From contig JAWPHD010000137.1 of NCBI GenBank assembly GCA_037043455.1, positions 496,001-560,000 of the forward strand: a DNA stretch of 64,000 nt, given 5' to 3'. How positions within the stretch are numbered: the first letter of the stretch is position 1; each line of letters opens with the position of its first letter. Both the position numbers and the translations under genes were made by a program. Below, piece by piece: positions 46,701 through 58,700 of this stretch. This DNA comes from Cyrtodaria siliqua (Eukaryota; Mollusca; Bivalvia; Adapedonta; Hiatellidae). The notes below the pieces were generated by a model. That model worked only from the letters and a program-made list of their open reading frames with translations, was not told the origin of the DNA and did no database searches.

Positions 46701-49700
46701 TGTCAAAAATCATTTTGATTTGACGTTAAAAATGGCAGCCAGCAGCCATCTTTGTTTACATATAGTTACAGAGTAAAAACTTGTAGCAACTACTCCTGAA
46801 ACTACTTGACAGATTTTCATGAATCTTCACAGGAATGTTGCTCTTAGTTGATCCTAGCAAAATTTCAGGTAGGCCCGGAATTCAAGATGACCGCCACAGC
46901 TAAAAAAAAGATTTTGAGCTCAACTGATCAGCAGAGCTTATGCCGTGGTGCGGTTTCTGTTGTCTGTCTGTCTGTCCGTAAACATTTTTTGTTTGCGACT
47001 ACTTCTCTGAAACTAATTGACGGATTTTCATGAAACTTCATAAGAATGTTGCTCTTGATGTCTAGTGGATCCTAGCAAATATACAGGTCGGCCGAAAATT
47101 CAAGATGGCCACCACTGCAAAAAATAGATTTTAAATTGCGATTTTGTGTCGTCTACTCAAAAACCATTAGTGATATTGATTTGAAACCTTTACCAAAATG
47201 ACTGGCACAACATGTAGTTGGTCCTAACCAAAGTTCATTGTATGTTAAACATGGCAGCCAGTGGCCAGTTTTGTTTACATAGAGTTATATAGAAAAACTT
47301 GTAACGACTACTCCTCTGAAACTCTGCTCGATAGGAAATTCAATGTTTGTGTGTTAAAACCTTTAAAGGGTCGCTACCTATTGTCATGAAAGTTCATACA
47401 GTTCTTCCTTAACAATTATTCAATGCCATTGACATGTCAAATAACTATTACCGCTTTATCGGTGTATTGTGATACAGACAGCAAGGTGATATTTTAGCAT
47501 ACCGTTTCCTACCGGATTTCTTTACACATGTTTATGAAACTAAATCGTAATCTGCGACTATGATCCATCTTTAACTTCGTTATGGTTCCCGTGTTTGTAA
47601 TGCAATCGTAAATATACATATTGAAAAGTGGGTTAAAAATAGACACACTTCCAATAATATCTGGTGTTCGTTTATCGTAATGTGCGCATATGTAGTGCTG
47701 GGTACCAAACACTCAATTGAGCATGGCCGATTCAAGTGATAGAGAACTGTTAAAAACAAAAAAGCAAAATCGTGTAATTGGGATCACTTTGAACTTAAAA
47801 AGTTTGAAAAAGGCGCAGCAGTAGTAGATCTAGGCAATGTTGCATTTTTTAAACTATGCAAGGTTTCGGTCAAGTGCTCCGGCAGCACAACACATTTGGT
47901 AACTCACTTGCGAAGACCACCTGACGTTGAATACAAATTTAAAACAGAAAGTAGACATTGTGCATGTCAGAACTGCCGTGCGTAATGTTTCTCATTCACA
48001 AGCACAACCAACATTGCATCACCAGTAAATCGGCCAAGTCTGTTGAAATTTTATCAACGCACTTTCACAAGAAAAAGATTTATTATACTGATACATATCA
48101 AGATAAAGTCTCTTGCATTGCAAAATATCGCAATATGTTTTTTGAATGCGATACCCAGCATTACCAATAACTCTTGACTTATTTCTGAAGAGTAAGGCCC
48201 TTTTTCATAAAACTTGAACCTACAACCTAACCTAGATCATAACAAGGCCAAATACAATGTATTGACCTATGATTTTCAGTATGACAGATATTTCCCTTTT
48301 CATCCTAGTTGTTATCATATAAATTTCAAAGATTATTGCAGTTTAGCTCTGAATGACATCTCTGGTATTGGGATGAAACTATACAAATTAAGATCACAAC
48401 GAGACAAATCTTCTACCCGGAGAGGGGAGTATTGCATGCTTTTAATGTCCCTGTTTGAAGCTGTAGCTTTGACTGTGTTTTATGTATATTTTAGCTAAAG
48501 CTCGAAAACGAGGAGAAGATTCTGCACACCATAGTAGAAAGAAAATAAAAACAGCTGCTGTAAGTAAACTTGTAATCATTAATTCTGAGGTTTCCTGATG
48601 CTACTGAATTTGTTACCTGCAAACAGTGTGTTATAAAAATCTTTTTTTCCATGCTCCAAGAATAGGATAGCCTGACGGCCCAGGCCTTGGTTTCATAATC
48701 CAGGTCTGTCTTATTTTGAAAGTTACTTGCCCCGACAAGCCCGGCTAAAAAAAAAATCTCCCGCAATCAAGAAATATCCTAACCGTAACAAAATCATTTT
48801 CTCTATAAGATATGCCACACTCTGTTAATTAATTTGACAGTAACGTATATAGATCTTAGATATAGTATGTTCTAAAAATAAACTGAAAAGGTCAATGATT
48901 TGGGACAAACAGTTCATTATTTTTACGGTATATATACAAAAGTATAGGTTTATTATGTCGGACATCGTATTGAGAGGGTTACACAGTATGTGGCATTATT
49001 GAGCTTTAGCCCAGATATATCCCTATTTAAAAAAAATAGCTCTTACGGATTATGCCCCCTTTTGTAGAATCTCATTGAAAGTGCATTAACAACAGAAAAA
49101 AACACTAAAATAATCCTGAATATTTTTACATGTATTAAACTTGCAGTTTACACTTTTATCTAGACTGTGCTATACTTAAATAATAAATACTAACTTGATA
49201 AAAGTGCGTTTTGATCCATTACTCAGCTTATGTCATACTCCATATTTATCAAGTATGTATTTATAATTCAAGGGTAGCACTGCATAGAAAAATGTGTAAA
49301 CATATAATACTGAAAGTGTCATGCAAAATTATTCAAGATTAGTTGAGTTCTAATTTGCAATCTCAATGGGATTACACAAAAGGGGACACCAATTAAAAAT
49401 GATGAACATGTAATGGACACCTCTTCAGGCAGAAACCCAAACAGTTTAACGGTAAAACATTCTTTTTCCTCTGAAACTGATTTCATATTAATACACTAGT
49501 TGTAAACATTTTAGATGATATTCATTTGCTTAAATGGTTTATATGCAATAAATAAGCAAATACAAATGTGAGAAAAATCTATATATGCTCATATACATGT
49601 ATGTGGTATTTGGTATGGTAAGGGTATATAGGGGTGATTGGAGGCCGTATATTTTCTATTTTCCGGTATGTTAATCAGGGAAACCCAATGCTGAGTCGGA

Positions 49701-52700
49701 GAAAAATTAGGAATTCTATTTTGAGATTCTGTGGCCACCCTGTAGTAGGTCAAAGGTCAAGGCCACCATGTCCTCATATGGACATACACATACCAAATGT
49801 CAACCCCATAAATAGACAATTCCCACACTTATTAAACTTCATAGGTGTATTGCTCTTGCTGAGAGGAGGAAGCCTATGATTTTTTGTTTCATTAGGTCAT
49901 CAAGGTCACAGTGATCTGACAATGACCCAGTCCTAAAATACATTTTGCCCACTGTAAATTGTAACTATTAGACCTACAATCTTGAAACGTTATACAAATA
50001 GTGCTCTCGATGAGAGGCCAGAATTTTTGAGACGATCATCGTTTTTCTTGCTCTCCATTATTATTGAATTGAATGTTGTTTAACGGCTCATCAACACAGT
50101 ATAGGTTATTTAGATCCGCCCCAGAGAGAGGGGAAGGATACATAGGAATCCGGGAACCTGCCCTACTCTTATTATCGAATAGATTCCTATGGTTCTTTAA
50201 CGTGCTCGGAGGATAGACCGATACACGGGACCGCCCGGTTTACGTCCCCATCCGACGGATGAGGCTAAGGTAAAGTGTTTTGCCCAAGAACACACCGACG
50301 GAACTCAGTGGCACCACGGAGGATTGAACCCTGGGCCTCCGGTTACAAATCCGCTGCGCTACCGACTGCGCCACGCCAGCTTATCATGTGGGAAAGTCAT
50401 ACACTAAATTTGAATGAATTCTGTTCAGTGGTTAATAGATATTGTAAAGGACAGACGAATGGACAAACAGAGGCGTTAACAATAATAATGCAGAGAAATA
50501 TTGCCAGTTAAATTTGTTTGTGTGAGGTGCATGTTTCAACAAATGATGTTCAGCATTTTAATGATTTACATAAACAATTTTGCCAATACTTACATAAACA
50601 TATATATTGCTTGAACTGGAATTTGTAGTGGTAAATAAAAATATCTTCGTTTTGAAAATAGGTTGAGTATTGAATATTTCACAACTGAAATACATTTTGA
50701 TGTGAACTAACTGTTGCGGAGACAGAAGAAAATTCTAAATAACTTAAATTTGCCTTGGATTAAAAATTTCAAGGTCTTAATTGGATTTATCCAACACTTT
50801 AAAACTATTTAAAGATAGACATTGAAAATAAATGATAGAAATGTTTTCATTTTTTTTCGCCTGCATGACAGACACACCTGGGATCATTTTGTCCGTTGTC
50901 CGTCTGTCGTCGTCCATCATTACCATCACACTTTAGCCTTCAACCCAACCTTGGCCATAACTTGAAAAGTATGAGACCTGTGTTCATGAAACTTTACACA
51001 CATCTTCATCTTAACCCAAGGAATATTGTTACACATTTTATTTTGGCAGTGTTATGCCCCCTTTTGTAAAACTTTAACCTGCAACTTAATCAAGCCTTCA
51101 ACTGGTCATAACTTTAGAAGTATTTGACCTATGTTCATGAAACTTCACACACATATTCATCTTAACCAAGGGAATGTTGTAACACATGTCCATTAACTTT
51201 GACTTCCATTTTGGCAGAGTTATGGCCCTTTTCATAAAAATTTAACTTACAACCTAACCTAGCTCATAACTTGGCAAAATCTTGACCTATGGAAATGAAA
51301 CATTTTACAGTTCTTCCTTATTAATTATCCAATGCAGATTTATGCCCCTTTTCATGAACTTCAACACTTAAAAAAAATCTCTATAATTCATGAAGGATTG
51401 TAACCCTGTAGTCAAACTTTATAGAGTGTACTTGCTGAAATGAGCACATGTCCATCCATCCGTGGAACACCCTTCTAGTTTTTTTTTTTATATAATCCAT
51501 CCGTGGAACACCCTTGTAGTTAATTTTTGTCTCGCCTTTTCGAAGAAAAAAAGAGACATACGTGTTGCCTTTCCGGCGGCTGCGGCAACATTCAAGTTTT
51601 GCGTTTAGGTCATTTTCTCACAAACTGTATGCACTAGACCTTTCAAACTTTGCTTATAGTTGTATCATGAGTTGTACATCGCAACGTGACAAAGCAAATG
51701 TGGATGTGACCTTGACCCTCAAAGCAAAGTGCAGATAACTTAATAATTTTTAGGTTCAAGTTTTGCGTTTAGGTCATTTTCTCACAAACTGTATGCACTA
51801 GACCTTTCAAACTTTGCTTATAGTTGTATCATGGGTGGTACATCGCAACGTGACAAAGCAAATGTGGAAGTGACCTTGACCCTCCAAGCAAAGGGCAGAT
51901 AACTTACTAATTTTTAGGTTCAACTTTTGCGTTTAGGTCATTTTCTCACAAACTGTATGCACTAGACCTTTCAAACTTTGCTTATAGTTGTATCATGGGT
52001 GGTCATCGCAACGTGACAAAGCAAATGTGGAAGTGATCTTGACCCTCCAAGCAAAGGGCAGATAACTTACTAATTTTTAGGTTCAACTTTTGCGTTTAGG
52101 TCACTTTTTCACAAACTGTATGCACTAGACCTTTCAAACTTTGCTTATAGTTGTATCTTGGGTGGTACCTGGCAACGTGACAAAGAAGATGTGGAAGTGA
52201 CCTTGACCCTCCAAGCAAAGGGCAGATAACTTAATAATTTTTAGGTTAAACTTTTGTGTTTAGGTCACTTTTTCACAAACTGTATGCACTAGACCTTTCA
52301 AACTTTGCTTATAGTTGTATCTTGAGTGATACATCGCAACGTGACAAAGCAAATGTGGAAGTGACCTTGACCTCCAAGCAAGGGCAGATAACCTTATAAT
52401 TTTTACCTTCAACTTTGGCATTTAGGTCACTTTTTCACAACCTGTATGGATTAGACCTTTCAAACTTTTCTTATAGTTGTATCTTGGGTCGTACATCGCA
52501 ACGTGACAGAGCAAATGCGGAAGTGATCTTGACCCTCCAAGCAAAGGGCAGATAACTTAATAATTTTTAGGTTCAACTTTTGCGTTTAGGTCACTTTTTC
52601 AGAAACTGTATGCACTAGACCTTTAAAACTTTGCTTATAACTGTATCTTGAGTGGTACATAGCAATGTGACAAAGCAAATGTGGAAGTGACCTTGACTCT

Positions 52701-55700
52701 CCAAGCAAAGAGCAGATAACCTTATCATTTTTACCTTCAAATTTGGCGTTTATGTCACTTTTTCACAAACTGCATGCACTAAGACCTGAAACTTTGCTTA
52801 TAGTTATATCTTGAGTGGTACATTGAAATGTCACAAGGCAAATGTGGCTGTGACCTTCACCGTCCAAGCAAAGGGCAGATAACTTAAATTGTTATAGTTA
52901 CATCACTTTCTCATGAACTATAATTCATAATAATGAACTAGATGTTTTAAACCTACCTTATAGCTTAATCTTCGGAAGAAAACATATTCTATTTTGACAT
53001 AGTTGTGTCTTGGGTAGTGCATCTTTTTGGATGCATGGATTTCATCTATGAACTTGACCTACTTTTTGGAGCTGATGATTTTTAGCTCTACTGTCCAATG
53101 GCCTCATTTTTCATCCGATCTTTACCAAACTTTAACAGATTGTTATTATTAATGAAAGCTCGGACAAGTTCGAAAACCAGCCAGATCGGACCAGTAACAG
53201 CAAGAGTTATGGCCCTTGATTTAGTTAAAAATGCTATATTTTGCCTCGTTAATACGATATAGGGCTATCATTTTTCATCTGATCTTTACCAAACTTTACC
53301 AGATGGTTTGCCTTTTTTTTTATTATTATTATTTATTTTAGTGTATTTTTATTGTTTATTTTTTTTTAATATATATATATATATATATAAGTTTTTTTTC
53401 TTTCTATTTTTGTTTATTATTTTTTTATTATTATTATTTTTATTATTATTATTATTATTATTTATTTATTTTTTTATTTTATTATTATTTTTTTTGTTTG
53501 TTATTTTTGTTTATGTTTTTGTTTATTTGATTGATTGATATTTTTTTTTTTTTAAATTTATTTTTTGATCTTTTGATTTCATTATTTTTGGTGTTAACGC
53601 CATGTTAGCAGGAAGCATTGCTATGATTTCTAGTTGTGCCTATTGGTTTTTTTTCTGATTATTTGATTTCTGATGAAGTTACGGCCCCTTGACATTTTTA
53701 CTTTTAAAATTCTTGTCGGGGCTACTCCTCCTAAACGCCTTGTTGGATTTCGACGAAACTTGGCAGGAAGCATCGGTTAGATGTCTAGTTGTGCATATTG
53801 CACTTTTGTTCCAGTTCGCTGAGTTATGGCACTTTGACATTTTTACTTTAAATTTCTTTGTCGGCGCTACTCCTCCTAAACGGCTTGTTGGATTTCTACA
53901 AAATTTTGCAGGAAGCCTCAGTATGATGTCTAGTTGTGCAAAGCGTGGAATATCAATAAAATCTTGGACAAGTTCGAAAACCAGCAAGATATTGTTAGTA
54001 ACGACAGGTTCTGGCCCAGGATTTGTTGAAAAATGCTATATTGTATTTTCCTTTGTTAAATCTGTAGTTACTTCATGTTTTATCTGATCTTTACCATATT
54101 TGTTTAGAATGTTAATATAACCCCCACCCATTTTTATGAAATTTCATTCATAGAAGAAGTGGGACAAATTAAAAAATACCCATGCCAGACTAGACACAGC
54201 AGACTTAATGCCCATGATCTAAGACCATCCTATCCCAGTTGTTTTTGCAATGTTTAAAAAAAATAATGATGGGAATTTTATGTCGACAACCCTTGATATA
54301 AGAGCCGTTTTAGCAAGTAGAGCATCCACAGGCCCTCTTGGGCCTCTTGTTTTTAATAGAATGGCATTTTGTTTTTAATAGAATGGCATTTTGTTTTTAA
54401 ACAAATGCACTTAGATGTCATCTCAGCAAAAGCAAACGGCAAACTATGTTGTTTTTAGTTACTAAAATGTTTACAAACTTTCATTTAAGCACCATTGACG
54501 TTTTTATTTTTACGTCCAGCCCCCATTAGGCGAGATATGTGAATCCACGGATTTCTTGTTTTATATAAACTTAAGACATTTTATCATCAGATTATAACCG
54601 ATGTCTAATCAATAAGTGCTTTTCGATAATCGATTGCGATTCTGAATCCAATTGCCCATCAAGTGTTTAATTAATTATTTGCAGAGTGCTTCAAGTAGTG
54701 AAGAAAGTGATGGCTTATCTGAGCATGTTGAAATGTCAACAGACGAAGGTAAGTAAACATAGAAATTGGTGAAATTAACTGTCAAGAAATACATTCAAGG
54801 GATGGCAGGTTGCATGAGTTGGTAACAACCAATAGTGTTATACGCGGGTAAGAAAAACAGGACACATTATGGTATAGGGTTGTACATTTGTCCATCCATC
54901 TGTAACAATTAAGCATTCGCGCAAGGTCGAAACCAAAAATACCCATTCTCATGAACTACATTGCCCTTCGTAAGAGGAGGAACCAATGAAGATACACAAG
55001 CCGTATTCCCGTATTGTTTTTGGGATCAGTAGGTCAAAGGTCATGGCCGCTATGACATTAAATGGAAATACACATTCCATACTATAACTTATAAACCGTA
55101 ACACACACACTCATAAAACTTCTTAGATTCTAACGGAGAAACCCTATTGCTTTTGCAGTCTGTGGGTCATGACATTATATAGAAATAACTTATTTAACCA
55201 TAACACCTACACTCATGAAATTCTATACATACATTGCCTTTGGAATGAGAAGGAACTGATTTGGTATGGGTCATTAGGTCAAAGAACAAGGTCGCCATAA
55301 CCTTATATTGAAATATCCTTATATTGAAATATAAACATTCCATGCGATAACTGAAACAACAACATTGCTGTTGGTGAGAGGAGAAACCTTATTGTTTTGG
55401 GGTAAGTAGGACAAAGTGCAAGGTCACTGTGATCTTATATGGAAATATGCGTTCTGCATTATAACTTTGAAACCGTAACACCTTAACACCTGAAACTTTG
55501 CAGGTATATTGGTTAGAGGAGAAACCTTAATTTTTTTGGAGTCAATAGATTAAAGGTCAAGGTTGACATGATCTTTTATGGAAATATTCATTCTGGACAA
55601 TGACCTCAAAAGCATAACACCCACGTATGCAGCATGTATCTTGATTGGTACATAGCTCTTGGTGAGAGGTGGAACCCTATTGCTTTATAAGGAAATTCAT

Positions 55701-58700
55701 AACTTTCACATGACATCAGCAAAATAATTTGACCAATCAGTGATCAATAAAATAAAAGACCTCCACATTCTGGTAGGGGGTAAACTCGGTGTTTATCGTT
55801 GGTGCTCAACTGACTTTAGCCCTTTATAAAACTAGTTTGTAGTGATAATTATATTAAATCCTTTTTTTATTATGTACATCTATGTATCTTCTTTTGGTGT
55901 TGTCTGATTTTAAAACACCAATATGGATACATTTAATTTAAATCACGGTCTAATGTTTTCATTTTTCATATAGAGTTTGAGGATAAAGTCCGAGTAAACC
56001 CCTTTATTTTCACCTAGTGAATATCTCAACCTACCGGAAGTTGACCAGATGTGAAAGTTATGAATATACATTTTAAAACCATAACACTCACACTCCTGGA
56101 ACTTCATAGGTACATATACATTGCCCTAGGTGAAAAGAGGAAGCCTATTGTTTTTGTGGTCAATATGTCAATGGTCATGGTCACATTTGGAATATGCATT
56201 CAGTGTGGTAACTTTGAAAAATTCCATTTTGCAACAACTTTCTTTTGATTTTATAGTTAGTAGGTCAAATGCCGTTTTAAAAAAAACAAAAAAAGACTTA
56301 GCAAATTGGCATTTAATTCCCCCGTTAGGTTGCGCTATTTTTAGAGCATCGAAGTTTTGTTTTCACTTGATTCACGACCCAAATGACATATGGTAAACAA
56401 AATGGTTAGCAATGAGATGAAAATCAATAAAAGTCTTGTGGACACCATACAGCCTTAAACTAGTATCAGAGCCTTGTTGCAATTCTGACTCCTCGTGTGA
56501 GATTTGACTATCTCACATGGATACTTATAAATCATGAATTCTTATATCACTATTTTACATCAAAGTAGATATAAAATTCAAGAGCGTGTGCTTTTCAATA
56601 ATGACAAACATAAATTTAACAATCCATCATAAGTTTCTTGCTGAAATGTTAACCCCTCAGGTGAAATTTGCATACTCGTGATGTGATTCTTATGATTTGT
56701 TTCAGATGATGATTTACCAAATGAACTTGAAAACCTGGATCCATCGATGATAGAAATGTACTTAAGAGCTTTGAAAGAAGGAAAGGAGAAACAAAACACA
56801 GTCCGTGTGATGATTGTAGGTTATGCTGGTGTAGGTAAAACTACTCTAACCGGTAACTTATTGGAAATCCCAACAGATGGCGTTGAAAGTACAAACGGAA
56901 TAGAGATCCATAAATGCTCTGCTAGTTCAGTTGATGGGAAATGGAAAAACAAGATTGATAATGTGGACACCATTGAGCGTTTGGTTTCTGTGGTTTCATC
57001 TCTTCAAGCTTCAAGTTCATATGATTCATCTGAAACTCACGTAACAAAAGATGGTCAACATGCACAGAGTTTGGATCATGGCAAAGTCAAAAATACAAAT
57101 GGATCAGCATCAAGTGATACTTCTGAAAGAAAGTCACAAGCGTCCAGACTTCCTTTAAACTACAGTCAAACATCTTATTCAAACAGAAGTACAGAGTCTA
57201 ACAAGGATTCAACTGTGCATGATGAAAGTCATCATTCAGATGGAACAAAATCTAACCAAGACAGTAAAAAAAGTAATGACAGCAAATTATCCAAGGAAAA
57301 TGTATTACAGTTTACATCAGGACTGAACAAGGAGAAAACTCGGAATCAAGATAAACTGATAAACATTTGGGACTTCGGTGGGCAGTTTGTTTTTTACGCT
57401 ACCCACCAACTGTTTCTCACAAGAAGAGCGGTATATCTCTTAGTTCTCGATATTTCAGCAAACATGGACACACTGATTGAAGATGAAGATTTCCCAGAGG
57501 GAACAAATAAAAAAGATGTAAGATCACTATATAAATTTTGGATGCATTCGATCCATTGGAACGTTGGCTCGTCAGAAGGTGAGCCACCCATAATACTTGT
57601 TGGCACACATGAAGACATTCTAAAGGAAGATCACAAAAGCAAAGGTAAAACAAAAGAAAAATGCTTTGACAATGTACGGGATCTGTTTGATGAAATGCCC
57701 GTGCTAAAGCACATACAACCAAAAGATTTCTCTGTTGACTTGTCTTCAGCGAACAAGAATTCAGGAAAGACTCTTAAAACAATGGAGGAACTTAGAAAAT
57801 GCATAATGGAAGTAGCAGAAAGTCAGAAGTCCTGGAATCTAGAAATGCCGGCAAAATGGATTCCTCTGGAAAATGCTTTGAAAAAAGGGAAACGGAAGCA
57901 TATCACATTTCAAGAAATTGTTGATATTGATTCAGGAAATGAAGTTCCAATTAAAGACAGGAAGGAATTGGAACTTTTTCTGACCTATCACCATCTGATG
58001 GGGACATACGTTTATTTCAATGAAGATGGGTTGAATGACTTCATAATCTTGGAACCACAATGGATTTATAGATGCATTTAAATGCATCATAACCACACAG
58101 TGGTTTTGCAAAGTTTTGCCAAGCATAAAGAATCTATGGAATGAACTTATGAAAGAAGCAGTCCTCAGACCTGAACTCATTGATGCACTTTGGAGCAGCA
58201 GCAAAACTGATGAATTCATGCCCCACAAGGACAAACTGTTGTTGTGCCTGAGCAAACTAGGCATTGTGTCGGAAGTTAAGACTTTTGATAGTGACACAAA
58301 ACAAATAAAGAAACTGGGTTTCTTCATCGTGCCAAGTCTGCTAAGAAGTCGTAGTACGGAAAACATGGTTGATCTTTTTTTGCAGTCTCGTAGAAGCACC
58401 ATCATGCGTCTTGTGTTTTCATTTGAAAATGAATGGGTGTCACCAACACTTTACAACCAAATAACTGCAGCTGCAATAGGTAGGTGGCCAGTTGTGAAGT
58501 ACGAGGAAGCGTATTTATTATTTGAAGATCTTGGAGTTTATCAACTGCCAACAGATCACGTTGGATGGATTGAAGTGACCGATAAAACAATTGAAATAAT
58601 GGTTGTGAACCTTTGTGGAAATGCTGTCGACTGCAGAGAGAGCGACAGACTTCGTCGCTTTGTTGAGATGGTGATAAAGCATGAGTTGGAAAGGCATCAT

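Noticed and set aside
50305..50380. tRNA gene on the minus strand
   Set aside because: A and B boxes are present, but the sequence continues into a SINE body that recurs at 20846-21094, so it is the head of a SINE.
53308..53538. 76-codon hydrophobic frame resembling a membrane protein
   Set aside because: It is the translation of a T-rich low-complexity tract.
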